Assembly: GCA_900548895.1 (NCBI GenBank)
Contig: URLZ01000026.1
Span: forward strand, 1 to 35,512
Direction of reading: 5' to 3'
Origin: an uncultured Akkermansia sp.
GTDB lineage: Bacteria > Verrucomicrobiota > Verrucomicrobiia > Verrucomicrobiales > Akkermansiaceae
DNA: 35,512 nucleotides
The notes under the pieces: model-generated
Seen by the model: only the letters and a program-made list of their open reading frames with translations
Database searches by the model: none
Told to the model about the DNA's origin: nothing
Shown here: piece after piece, positions 7,279 to 14,733 of the stretch
How the letters are laid out: each line of letters opens with the position of its first letter
Numbering within the stretch: position 1 is the stretch's first letter
Made by a program: the position numbers and the translations under genes

Positions 7279-8841
7279 TCAAAGATCGGAATCACGCGCG
7301 ATGTCTGCCTCAGACGGGCGGTCATCCATCGTATAATAACGAGGCTGGAGTCTCAAGGAGCTGCGGGTGGCCTCCTCCAAGCGCCGTTGGAGCATCAGGG
7401 CTCGATTATGCTGCTCAGGAGTGCCTGACAGGGCCTCTCTTACCGGCAACTCATTGAGCTCTTTCAAGCGAGATGCGCTTCTGACCAAGCGATCGTTCAA
7501 CGGCTGTAGCTCTTGAGCATATTTTGTACACCGCATCATGTATTCCCATGCTGCACTCCTCAGCGCCTCTTCGCGCACGGAACGACTTCCCTGCACCAAA
7601 AGGAGATTGCTGCGCAGGTCAGAGGCCTGTCGGCGGTAGCGATTACTTACCTCGTCGATGCGCTTGACGGTCGCTCTCCGATCTTGAATCAAGTCATCAT
7701 AGTGATACTGCTCCCAGTGCTCCCGGAAACTGCTGTCAGAATCGCTCGTTTCAGAATCTCTCTTTTCGGGACTGGAGGACGGGCCGTTGACGGCGGAGGG
7801 CAAGACGTTTATCGCCGAAGCCCCGTCATTCTCCCCCTCTGGAAGCAGCCACAGCACCCCTCCGAGCCCTGATACCAGCAGGACGGAAATGGCGGCCAAG
7901 AGCCACACTCGCTTCGTCATGCGGCGCCGCAGGGTCTTGAGAAGGGAAGCCTTCGGTGGGTCCGTCGATTCCCCGGCAAGCCATCGATACCACTGCCCGG
8001 CCGATGCACAGCGCTGTTCCGGGCTCAGGGCGAGGTTTTTCATGATGCTCTCGGCGAGGAGAGGAGGCAGGTTCTCCATGCCCGGCAGCTTGGTGAGCGG
8101 GACGATCTCGTCAGAGACCAGACGGCTGACGACCGACTCCGGGGATTCGCCGCTGAGCAGCTCATACCACGTCGAGGCCAGGGCGAACAGGTCCGTGGGA
8201 GGCCCCATCTTTCCCTTGCCCGAGATCTGCTCGGGAGCTGCATAACCGGGCGAAAAGGCTCCCTGAGTCAGCGTTGTCGTGGCGCAGGAAACGGCGGCTC
8301 CGAAATCGATGAGCACGGGATCACCGCGCTCATCAAACATGATGTTGGAGGGCTTGATGTCGCGGTGCAGGATCTTTTTGCCGTGCATGTACTCCAGCCC
8401 GTCGAGCAGCATCAGCAGCCAACGCTGCGCCGTCTCGGGGTCCATGATTTCCCCGGCCATCGCTGCCTCATCCATTCGATCCAGCAGCGAGCCGCCCTCC
8501 AGCCAAGGCATGACGAAAAAGAGGCTGCCCTGCGACTCAAAGACGTCGTAGACCGGCACGATGCGCTCGTGATGAAGTCCGGCGAGTGTGCGCGCCTCGC
8601 GGCGCATATCATCCATCGCGGCGCGATAAAGAGGCTCCAGAGATTCACTCCGCGGCGCGAGCGAGCCGTCCTCTTGGCGGCAACATAACTCGACGGGGAA
8701 ACACTCCTTGAGCACGACTGTGCGCTCCAGCTGAGAGTCCCACGCGACGTAGGTGATGCCGAAGCCCCCCTGCCCCAACGCCTTGAGGAGCTTGAAATGC
8801 CCGATATGCGTTCCGGGCGGCAAAGCCTGTATCGCTGTCAT
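7279..8841 (-). CDS. Transmembrane Ser/Thr protein kinase (Hanks type)
   Basis: 520 residues. Kinase domain about 14-290: Gly loop GQGGFG (23-28), Lys45 in VLKE, HRDIKPSN with catalytic Asp161, DFG (179-181) and APE (202-204). The KECFP element after Lys45 resembles the IKEYFP subgroup of bacterial kinases. One transmembrane segment (about 312-333) separates the cytoplasmic kinase from an extracytoplasmic part (about 335-520) that is Ser/Asp-rich, then charged and helical, probably coiled coil. There are no PASTA or WD repeats. The activation segment contains ATTTLTQG, a likely autophosphorylation site. The gene lies 27 nt after the NUDIX gene on the same strand and probably shares its promoter. 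Its substrate is unknown; no phosphatase or FHA gene is adjacent. Confidence 0.92.
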   Translation of the reverse strand: MTAIQALPPGTHIGHFKLLKALGQGGFGITYVAWDSQLERTVVLKECFPVELCCRQEDGSLAPRSESLEPLYRAAMDDMRREARTLAGLHHERIVPVYDVFESQGSLFFVMPWLEGGSLLDRMDEAAMAGEIMDPETAQRWLLMLLDGLEYMHGKKILHRDIKPSNIMFDERGDPVLIDFGAAVSCATTTLTQGAFSPGYAAPEQISGKGKMGPPTDLFALASTWYELLSGESPESVVSRLVSDEIVPLTKLPGMENLPPLLAESIMKNLALSPEQRCASAGQWYRWLAGESTDPPKASLLKTLRRRMTKRVWLLAAISVLLVSGLGGVLWLLPEGENDGASAINVLPSAVNGPSSSPEKRDSETSDSDSSFREHWEQYHYDDLIQDRRATVKRIDEVSNRYRRQASDLRSNLLLVQGSRSVREEALRSAAWEYMMRCTKYAQELQPLNDRLVRSASRLKELNELPVREALSGTPEQHNRALMLQRRLEEATRSSLRLQPRYYTMDDRPSEADIARDSDL

Positions 8842-8868
8842 ATGATGCGAATGGGTGCGTGTTTCCCA

Positions 8869-9270
8869 TCACCCGGCAGATTCGCCCAAACAGGCTTTCA
8901 CATCCTCAAGCAGGCAGGCATCCGCCGGCAGCCACGGCAGGGCGTCCAAGTTCTCCGTGCGCAGCCAGAGGGCAGCAGAGTGCTCCTCGAGATGAGGCTC
9001 CCCGGCCACAATGCTGCAGAGAAAGGCGTGCAGGGTGAGGTGGAACTCCGGATAGTCGTACTCCACCGTGCGCAGGAAGCGATCGACACTAACGTTCATG
9101 CGCAGCTCTTCCTGGATCTCGCGGAGCAGGGCGCCCTGAAGAGACTCTCCGGGCTCAACCTTACCGCCGGGGAACTCCCACTTCCCCCGCCACGGGCCGG
9201 ATCCCCGCTGCGTGACCAACACACACCGAGAGCACACAACGACCGCTGCGACGACTTCCACAAATTTCAT
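8869..9270 (-). CDS. NUDIX hydrolase, MutT-like
   Basis: 133 residues. The NUDIX box runs from Gly36 to about residue 58 (GGKVEPGESLQ, then REIQEELRM). It fits G-x5-E-x7-RE-x2-EE except that the usual Gly near the end is Arg57. MutT hydrolyses 8-oxo-dGTP and prevents mutation. The short MutT-like length and the WEFPGGK lead-in (31-37) fit this, but other nucleotide substrates are possible. The start is supported by a promoter 6 nt upstream, leaving no leader. It is the first gene of a two-gene transcript with the kinase. Divergent from it is the glycosyltransferase gene. Confidence 0.88.
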   Translation of the reverse strand: MKFVEVVAAVVVCSRCVLVTQRGSGPWRGKWEFPGGKVEPGESLQGALLREIQEELRMNVSVDRFLRTVEYDYPEFHLTLHAFLCSIVAGEPHLEEHSAALWLRTENLDALPWLPADACLLEDVKACLGESAG

Positions 9271-9276
9271 GTCGCC

Positions 9277-9305
9277 ATTCTAGCAGACAGAGCCCTCGCT
9301 GTCGA
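9277..9305 (-). promoter_or_regulatory. Promoter of the NUDIX-kinase transcript, leaderless geometry
   Basis: Minus strand: -35 TCGACA (9300-9305), 17-nt spacer ending TGC (extended -10), -10 TAGAAT (9277-9282), then GGCGAC and the ATG. Confidence 0.6.
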
Positions 9306-9384
9306 GGGCTTTCAGACGACGACCGGGCTGTCGATGAGCTCTGCCATCGGCGCTTCCCGACGAGGCGGTCCAAAGAACGAAGTC

Positions 9385-9414
9385 TTGACAATAAAAGAAG
9401 CTTCGTGCTATAAG
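9385..9414 (+). promoter_or_regulatory. Promoter of the glycosyltransferase gene
   Basis: -35 TTGACA (9385-9390), 18-nt spacer ending TGC, -10 TATAAG (9409-9414). This is the closest to consensus in the window. The leader would be about 62 nt. The promoter is divergent from that of the NUDIX gene, with about 80 bp between the two -35 boxes. Confidence 0.65.
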
Positions 9415-9482
9415 GGTGTCGATCCGCGGACGACGCGCATCTGGTTTCGTGCCGCGCGGAGGCCAATAACACTCTCTTCGGA

Positions 9483-10475
9483 ATGGATTCCCCTCTTCTC
9501 TCCATCATCATACCGGTCTACAACGCGGAACAATATCTTCCCCTCTGTCTGGACAGTATTTTTGGTGCCTCCGTAGACCCCGAACTCTACGAAGTCATTA
9601 CCATAGACGACTGCTCTTCCGATCACAGTTATGAGATTCTGCAGCAGTACGCTCAGCGACACCCGAACCTTAGGTGCTCCAGACACGAGGTCAATCTTCA
9701 GCTCGGAGAGACGCGAAACGACGGGATCCGCCAAGCCCGCGGCGAATACGTTTGGTTCGTCGATAGTGACGACAAAGTCAAAACGGAAAATCTTCCGAAA
9801 CTCTTCCGCATTCTGGAAAGTCGTCAGCTGGATCTCATCGCCTTCAATTACACCCGATTCTGCGACACCGGGGAATACCGAATGGATCGCTACCATCTCA
9901 CGGCATCACCCGTTCTCTCAGGGATGGATCTCTACACGCACAGCCACAGCTTTCCGGCTCCATGGAATAAGATCTATCGGCGCTCCATGCTGACGGACAA
10001 CAAGCTCTTTTTCGTGCCCAAGAGGCTGCCGGAAGATCAAGGATGGCTCACCGAGTGCTACCTCCATGCCCGTAAAGCTCAGTCCTTCGATATTGAGCTC
10101 TATTGCTGGCACGTGACACCCGGCTCCGTATCCAACGATCTGCGACGGGTCGGGCAATATATCAATGGCTTCACTGCACTGATTGAAGAGCAAACTGCCA
10201 TGATGACAACATACTCGGCTCCGCTCTTCTGGACGCATAATATGTTTTATCTCTTCACCGGATACAATGCCCGCATCTGGCAGGCTGTCAGCGAAGGTCT
10301 GATCAGCGACATGGAGTACGAGCAAAGGCTTCGCTGGGAAAAGGAGCGCGTCGATGCAGTTCTCAAGCTGCTGCCCTTCAGCTTCTGCCGAGAGTATCTC
10401 TGCATGTGCTTGCTGAGGGTCTGCCCGGGACTCTTCATCAAGACCCGCAATCTTGTGCGCCGCTTCCGTCCGTGA
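9483..10475 (+). CDS. Family 2 (GT-A) glycosyltransferase
   Basis: 330 residues. The N-terminal GT-A domain begins LLSIIIPVYNAEQYLP (5-20), has Asp residues at IDDCSSD and the metal-binding DxD-type motif WFVDSDDK (about 91-98). The family transfers a sugar from a nucleotide-sugar donor to a glycan or lipid acceptor at the cytoplasmic face. No transmembrane helix is obvious; a basic tail (KTRNLVRRFRP) may aid membrane association. Donor and acceptor cannot be read from the sequence. It is alone, not in a polysaccharide cluster, though gmd-fcl at the right end could supply GDP-fucose. Its base composition looks less GC-rich than its neighbours, a hint of transfer. Confidence 0.88.
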   Translation: MDSPLLSIIIPVYNAEQYLPLCLDSIFGASVDPELYEVITIDDCSSDHSYEILQQYAQRHPNLRCSRHEVNLQLGETRNDGIRQARGEYVWFVDSDDKVKTENLPKLFRILESRQLDLIAFNYTRFCDTGEYRMDRYHLTASPVLSGMDLYTHSHSFPAPWNKIYRRSMLTDNKLFFVPKRLPEDQGWLTECYLHARKAQSFDIELYCWHVTPGSVSNDLRRVGQYINGFTALIEEQTAMMTTYSAPLFWTHNMFYLFTGYNARIWQAVSEGLISDMEYEQRLRWEKERVDAVLKLLPFSFCREYLCMCLLRVCPGLFIKTRNLVRRFRP

Positions 10476-10617
10476 CGCTCGAATCGAGAGAGGCGGGTCG
10501 CACAGCATCCCGCTTGGACAACCCGTTGCTCCCCATCGCTCTCGGCTCCTGCTGCACAAGTGGCGGTCTCGGCCTTCACGAGCACGCCCCGCGCAAATAG
10601 CCGTTTTTTCTTTGTGA

Positions 10618-10646
10618 TTGACAAGCGAAGCGCGGCGTGGCAGAGT
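10618..10646 (+). promoter_or_regulatory. Promoter of the OsmC-family gene
   Basis: -35 TTGACA (10618-10623), 17-nt spacer ending TGG (extended -10), -10 CAGAGT (10641-10646), then 26 nt to the ATG. The perfect -35 and extended -10 may compensate for a weak hexamer. Confidence 0.5.
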
Positions 10647-10672
10647 AGCGACTGATCCATTATTCAAGCACT

Positions 10673-11077
10673 ATGGAAAACTACGCTGCAACGACAGTTC
10701 ACGAGGGCAGCATGCGCTGCCACACGACCTACACCACCGGTCAGGCTCAGTTCACGACGGATGTTCCGACGGCTCTCGGCGGCAAGGGAGAGATGCCCTG
10801 CCCCGCCGATATGCTGGCGTCCTGTGTCGCGTCCTGCATGCTGAGCATGATTGCCTACATGGGTCAGAACAAGGGTATCGCCACCGAGGGCATCAGCATC
10901 CGCTCGGCTGCCAAGAGCGATGACAGCGGCATCTGCGAGCTGAGCTTCGACATCACGGCTCCGGCTTCGCTCGACGAGAAGAGCCGCAAGATTCTCGGCG
11001 CCGCGGCCCAGGCCTGCCCCGTCGGCCATGCCATCGCCGACCGCGTGCAGAAGGTAATCAACTGGCACTGGGCCTGA
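10673..11077 (+). CDS. OsmC/Ohr-family peroxiredoxin
   Basis: 134 residues, the usual family length. The two redox cysteines are Cys55 in MLASCVASCMLSM, 11 residues after Pro44 as in OsmC, and Cys115 in AACPVGHAI. Such proteins reduce organic hydroperoxides using the Cys pair, recharged by lipoyl proteins. An additional Cys51 lies one helical turn before the peroxidatic Cys. The sequence is closer to the general OsmC (YhfA-like) branch than to Ohr, but I cannot fix the subfamily. It has its own promoter and a hairpin after the stop. Confidence 0.88.
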   Translation: MENYAATTVHEGSMRCHTTYTTGQAQFTTDVPTALGGKGEMPCPADMLASCVASCMLSMIAYMGQNKGIATEGISIRSAAKSDDSGICELSFDITAPASLDEKSRKILGAAAQACPVGHAIADRVQKVINWHWA

Positions 11078-11113
11078 TACGACTCCCTGCCGGAAACAAA
11101 TCCCTGCCGGAAC

Positions 11114-11146
11114 AGCCGCGCGATGTCATCCCGTCATCGCGCGGCT
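11114..11146 (+). terminator. Strong hairpin after the OsmC-family gene, without a U-tract
   Basis: A perfect 12-bp stem AGCCGCGCGATG / CATCGCGCGGCT with a 9-nt loop, 37 nt after the stop codon. It is followed by TCCGTGCTTCC, so it may protect a 3' end rather than terminate on its own. The 12-mer TCCCTGCCGGAA occurs twice just before it (11084-11095 and 11101-11112). Confidence 0.5.
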
Positions 11147-11282
11147 TCCGTGCTTCCGGCCCGACGAAACAGCCAAGGGGAGCGTCTTGCATCTCCCCCC
11201 CCCGAGCCCCGCGTGCGGGAGGTCTTCGCTCCGCCAACCCTGAGAAACCAATCGCACCTTCACAACACCCCACCGCCCCACT

Positions 11283-11894
11283 ATGACCGCTTCATCCATC
11301 GACGTGGCCCTCGTCCTCGCCGGGCGCACCTACAACGAAGAGGATTTTGCTCCTCTGGCCGCCGAACCCGATGTGCGCTTCCGCGTGCTGCGCTTCGCCT
11401 CTGACTGGGGGCACCCGGATCTCGTCATCCTGCCGGGCACGACGGACGTGGCGGCGGACTTCGACGCGCTGGAGGCCGGCGGGGTGCTCGATGCGCTGCG
11501 CGCGCACGCCGCGAGCGGCGGCTGGGTGGCGGGCATTTGCGGGGGCCTTCAGATGATGGGGCGGCGGCTGCTCGACCCGCATCACTACAAATACACCTTC
11601 GACGAAAAGTCGATGCTGGGTCTGCTGGATGTTGATACGGTCTTTGCTGCCGAGCCCGTGTTCACACGCCTGCGCGGCGTCAGCGCGCCGGGAGGATTCC
11701 TTCTGCGGGGCTTCGAGACGCACCGGGGAATGAGCGACGGCAACGAGCCGGTTCTCTTTCGCCGCGAGGACGGCAGCCCCATCGGCTTCGGACACGGCCG
11801 CCTCTGGGCGACCTACCTGCACCGCTGCTTTGACGACGCCGGCTTCCGCCGCCATGTGATCGATGCGGTGCGACTGCAACGCGCGAGCCTCTGA
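11283..11894 (+). CDS. Stand-alone CobQ/CobB-type class I glutamine amidotransferase
   Basis: 203 residues that align from end to end with the C-terminal amidotransferase domain of cobyric acid synthase: DLVILPGTTD (46-55), the nucleophile loop GICGGLQMMG with Cys86, ETHRGM (about 145-150) and ATYLHRCFDD with His180. The ATP-dependent synthetase half of CobQ is absent, and nothing upstream (11078-11282) encodes it. Known free-standing relatives include GatD of the MurT-GatD peptidoglycan amidase, which works with a separate ligase. No such partner gene is in the window. The start ATG (11283) fits the domain boundary. It is either a two-subunit enzyme's glutaminase or a remnant; the intact motifs favour a working protein. 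Confidence 0.8.
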   Translation: MTASSIDVALVLAGRTYNEEDFAPLAAEPDVRFRVLRFASDWGHPDLVILPGTTDVAADFDALEAGGVLDALRAHAASGGWVAGICGGLQMMGRRLLDPHHYKYTFDEKSMLGLLDVDTVFAAEPVFTRLRGVSAPGGFLLRGFETHRGMSDGNEPVLFRREDGSPIGFGHGRLWATYLHRCFDDAGFRRHVIDAVRLQRASL

Positions 11895-11950
11895 GAGCCG
11901 CGAAGCCGGGCGCCCTTCACCCCGAGGCGGTGCCGCTGAAATTTTTGGCA

Positions 11951-11978
11951 TTGATTTTCATGAAAAAAAGCGCATAAT
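11951..11978 (+). promoter_or_regulatory. adk promoter
   Basis: -35 TTGATT (11951-11956), 16-nt spacer, -10 CATAAT (11973-11978). The leader is about 45 nt and contains a GC-rich hairpin (11987-12012). Confidence 0.55.
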
Positions 11979-11986
11979 AGCGGCGG

Positions 11987-12012
11987 CGCCTGTCCGCCCC
12001 GGGCGGCAGGTT
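11987..12012 (+). promoter_or_regulatory. GC-rich hairpin in the adk leader
   Basis: Stem CCTG/CAGG and CCGCC/GGCGG separated by a one-base mismatch zone, with a short CCG loop. It ends about 18 nt before the ATG, leaving an unstructured AT-rich segment over the start codon. Confidence 0.4.
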
Positions 12013-12029
12013 TACATCGATACCATATT

Positions 12030-12683
12030 ATGAAAACGCTCAAGCGATTCGTACTTGTAGGCGCCCCCGCCTCCGGCAAGGGCACGCAGTCATCCTTCCT
12101 CTCCGGCACTTATGATCTCAAGCCCCTGAGCACGGGTGCGCTGCTGCGCGCCGAGATCGCGGCCGGCTCGCAGCTCGGCCTCGAGGCCAAGAAGTACATG
12201 GATGCCGCCATGTTCGTGCCCGACGAGGTCGTCAACGGCATCGTGGCCAAGTGGCTCGGCGAGAACAAGGACTGCGGCTGCCTGCTCGACGGCTATCCCC
12301 GCACGGTCTCTCAGGCCGAGACGCTCGACGCCAACCTCAGCGCCATGGGCATGGCTGTTGACATCGTCGTCTACCTCAATGTTTCCCTTGAGCTCATTCA
12401 GGCCCGCATGCTCAAGCGCAAGGCCTGCCCCGCCTGCGGCGAGACGACCCGCAACGGCGAGGAGATCTGCCCGAAGTGCGGCCACGCGATGATCGTGCGC
12501 TCGGACGACAACCCCGAGGCCTTCGCCAAGCGCTGGAAGGACTACGAGACGCTCACGGTGCCCGTCATCGAGCACTATCGCAAGCAGGGCAAGGTTGTGC
12601 AGATTGATGTCACCGAGGAGGGTGAGCCCGAGGATGTCTCGGCTCGCATCGCCGCGGCCATCCGCAACTACACCGAGAAGTAA
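12030..12683 (+). CDS. adk: Adenylate kinase with zinc-binding LID
   Basis: 217 residues. The P-loop is GAPASGKGTQ (11-20), the AMP-binding region STGALLR (34-40) and DGYPRT (87-92) are intact, and the LID carries four cysteines (133, 136, 147, 150; CPAC and CPKC) that bind zinc, as in Gram-positive and many other adenylate kinases. It interconverts ATP, AMP and ADP in the cytoplasm. The gene is monocistronic here rather than in the ribosomal-protein operon where adk often sits. It has its own promoter, a structured leader and a very good terminator. Confidence 0.96.
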   Translation: MKTLKRFVLVGAPASGKGTQSSFLSGTYDLKPLSTGALLRAEIAAGSQLGLEAKKYMDAAMFVPDEVVNGIVAKWLGENKDCGCLLDGYPRTVSQAETLDANLSAMGMAVDIVVYLNVSLELIQARMLKRKACPACGETTRNGEEICPKCGHAMIVRSDDNPEAFAKRWKDYETLTVPVIEHYRKQGKVVQIDVTEEGEPEDVSARIAAAIRNYTEK

Positions 12684-12722
12684 TCCTCGCCCGGCGGTTC
12701 ATTTTCCGCCAAGTTTTCAGCG

Positions 12723-12755
12723 GGCGGGGTCGGTTTTTACCGGCTCCGCCTTTTT
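12723..12755 (+). terminator. Rho-independent terminator after adk
   Basis: A 12-bp stem GGCGGGGTCGGT / ACCGGCTCCGCC (12723-12734, 12739-12750), TTTT loop, then TTTTT. A smaller hairpin GGCGG/CCGCC lies just upstream at about 12694-12711. Confidence 0.9.
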
Positions 12756-12768
12756 AGTGTCTTGACTT

Positions 12769-12808
12769 TGTCCTCGCCGTCATCGGGGTGTCCTCGCCGT
12801 CATCGGGG
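12769..12808. repeat. Perfect 2 x 20-bp tandem repeat
   Basis: The unit TGTCCTCGCCGTCATCGGGG occurs at 12769-12788 and again at 12789-12808 with no mismatch, in the 308-bp gap between adk and the end of aroK. No gene or known element overlaps it. The rest of this gap holds the adk terminator and nothing else I recognise. Confidence 0.9.
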
Positions 12809-12991
12809 ACAGCCTACCGCAGGGGGCAGTCAGGCGCCCGATCTTGGGGTGGGGCTTCGCATCACGAATCAAGGGGCCGCAGCGCTGAGACTCGCTGCTC
12901 GCTGAAGACATCCGTGTGCAAAGGAGCGGGGAACGCGGCCCGCGGAAAACCAGCCCCGCGGGAAAGCGGAGCACGGGGAGAATCGCGCTTC

Positions 12992-13579
12992 TCAGTGGGC
13001 GCTGCGCCGCAGGGCCGCGAAGTAGCGGGCAGCCGCCTTGCAGACGCGGCGAGCCGTGGCAAAGGCGTTGGTGTGAGTGCAGTTGAGGGAGAGGTGGGCC
13101 GCAGCGGCGTAGGCGGGCGCTCGCTCGGCGAGCAGTCGCCGCAGCGTCCCCTCCGGGTCCGGATTGCGCAGCAGAGGGCGGTGATTGGAGCGAGCCGTGC
13201 GCTGCAGGAGCGTGCGGACATCGACGTTGAGCCAGACAACGAAGCCGAGCTCGCGGAGCAGGCGGCGGTTTTCTTCACGCATAACGACGCCGCCGCCGGT
13301 GGAGATGATGGGGGGTCTGCGCTCGCTGTCGTAGCGGCAATCTGACAGGTAGCGCAGCAGGGCCGTCTCCAGCGCGCGGAAGTGAGCCTCACCGCTTTCC
13401 GCAAAAATGTCCGGGATGCTTTTGCCGATCTGCTCTTCGATGACCGTGTCCATGTCGAGCAGGGGCATGCCCGTCTGCCGGCTGAGCTCTTTGCCGACGG
13501 TGGATTTACCGCAGCCCATGAGGCCGACGAGCGCAATGGGGCGATTGTTAGTGTTGAGCGGGTATCGCGGTGAGCTCAT
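12992..13579 (-). CDS. aroK: Shikimate kinase
   Basis: 195 residues. Walker A is GLMGCGKST (19-27), followed by the shikimate-binding LDMDTVIEEQ (Asp42 and Asp44), FRALE with Arg68, the GGG of STGGGVV and HRPLL of the lid region. It phosphorylates shikimate at the 3-OH in aromatic amino-acid synthesis. The C-terminal 40 residues are Ala/Arg-rich and exceed the usual 170-175 length, a small extension of unknown role. It is not next to aroB. It lies 272 bp downstream of dapF on the same strand and could be read from it, although I see no clear promoter of its own. Confidence 0.92.
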   Translation of the reverse strand: MSSPRYPLNTNNRPIALVGLMGCGKSTVGKELSRQTGMPLLDMDTVIEEQIGKSIPDIFAESGEAHFRALETALLRYLSDCRYDSERRPPIISTGGGVVMREENRRLLRELGFVVWLNVDVRTLLQRTARSNHRPLLRNPDPEGTLRRLLAERAPAYAAAAHLSLNCTHTNAFATARRVCKAAARYFAALRRSAH

Positions 13580-13851
13580 GGCGGTGAGTGGGGATACGTG
13601 AAGAGGAGATGATGAGAGAGAAAGGGGAATAAGTCACCCGCGAAGCGCGGGCGAGGGGGGCCAGCCGGCGGAGAGGAGGTCGGCCGCCGACGGCAGGGGG
13701 AAGCAGCAGGAGTTCCCTGCTCACTATCCCCCGTCCCTCGGCATGACCGCCTGCCCGGGCTCAGAGCTTCGAACAAGCCCTCTGCTACGCCGCACGGCTC
13801 CGAATACAAGCGGGACCGCACGGCGGCAACAGGGGGGAGAATGCGGAGGCC

Positions 13852-14682
13852 TCAGTCTTCGCTGAGGGGAAGCTCGCCGCGGAAGACCATGAGAGCGGGC
13901 CCGGTGAGGGTAACATCGCTGAAGCCGGTCTCTCCTACGCGCTTGAAGCCTACGGAGAGGGTATCACCGCCGGCGACGTCGAGGCTGATGGGCGAAGGAG
14001 CGCCGGTGAGGACGGCATGCAAGAGAGCGGTAGCCGTCATGCCGGTGCCGCAGGCGAGAGTTTCGTCTTCAACGCCGCGCTCGTAGGTGCGCAGCTTGAG
14101 GTGCTGCGGGCTGAGGACGGTGGCAAAGTTGGCGTTGGTGCCGGCGGGAGCAAAGGCGGGGTGATAGCGCAGATGAGCCCCCATTTTGCGGATATCGATG
14201 GAGTCGATGTCTTCCAGATAGGCGACGGCATGCGGCACGCCGGTGTTGAGGAAGTGGACGGGAGCCGGGACGACGTCGTCACCGGGCAGCACGTTGAGCT
14301 TGAGATCCTTCGGCGTTGTGAGCTGCACGGTGACGCTGTCATCGTCATTCACGGTGCCGCGCACGAGGCCGGCCATGGTTTCAAAGTGCATGTCGCGGAG
14401 TTTGCCGTCGGTCAGGAAGTCGACAAAAGCGGTGAAGCAGCGCGCGCCGTTGCCGCACATCTCGGCTTCGCCGCCGTCAGAGTTGTAGTAGCGCATGCGC
14501 ACGTCGCCCGAGCCGGTGGCGGGTTCCACGGCGATGAGGCCGTCGGCGCCGATGCCAAAACGGCGGTCACAGAGGGCAGCGATGTAGTCGTGGGTGAGCA
14601 CCTCGCTGAGGGAGAGGTCGCGGTTGTCAATCATGACGAAGTCATTGCCCGCGCCCGTCATTTTGTAAAACTGGAGCATCAT
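13852..14682 (-). CDS. dapF: Diaminopimelate epimerase
   Basis: 276 residues. It has the two-fold family pattern: KMTGAGNDF (7-15), SDGGEAEMCGNGARCF with catalytic Cys76, and EDETLACGTGMTA with catalytic Cys211. It interconverts LL- and meso-diaminopimelate, giving the precursor of lysine and of the peptidoglycan cross-link, in the cytoplasm. The start is the first of two adjacent ATGs; a strong promoter lies 9 nt upstream. The frame is complete. Other lysine-pathway genes are absent from the window. Confidence 0.96.
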   Translation of the reverse strand: MMLQFYKMTGAGNDFVMIDNRDLSLSEVLTHDYIAALCDRRFGIGADGLIAVEPATGSGDVRMRYYNSDGGEAEMCGNGARCFTAFVDFLTDGKLRDMHFETMAGLVRGTVNDDDSVTVQLTTPKDLKLNVLPGDDVVPAPVHFLNTGVPHAVAYLEDIDSIDIRKMGAHLRYHPAFAPAGTNANFATVLSPQHLKLRTYERGVEDETLACGTGMTATALLHAVLTGAPSPISLDVAGGDTLSVGFKRVGETGFSDVTLTGPALMVFRGELPLSED

Positions 14683-14691
14683 AGCGGGGGG

Positions 14692-14720
14692 ATTTTAGCA
14701 GAGTTTTGCCCGAGGCGCAA
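14692..14720 (-). promoter_or_regulatory. dapF promoter, 9 nt from the ATG
   Basis: Minus strand: -35 TTGCGC (14715-14720), 17-nt spacer ending TGC, -10 TAAAAT (14692-14697), then 9 nt to ATG. The predicted 3-nt leader is GCT, the same as for nagB and metG. Confidence 0.65.
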
Positions 14721-14733
14721 GCCCGCGCCTCGG
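14710..14733. repeat. Perfect 9-bp inverted repeat overlapping the dapF -35
   Basis: CCGAGGCGC - 6 nt - GCGCCTCGG. It contains the -35 hexamer of dapF, so it could be an operator. As RNA it would be a hairpin at the end of the ferritin transcript's 3' region, which is the alternative reading. Confidence 0.5.

Noticed and set aside
7079..7336. A plus-strand frame of 85 codons in the AT-rich island, starting with a hydrophobic stretch
   Set aside because: Its second half is antisense to the end of the kinase gene, there is no promoter, and the hydrophobic start is what AT-rich DNA gives by chance. It could still be a small membrane peptide, but the evidence is too weak.
12788..13345. A 185-codon frame antisense to aroK
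   Set aside because: Overlaps the P-loop kinase gene on the other strand and has no recognisable features.
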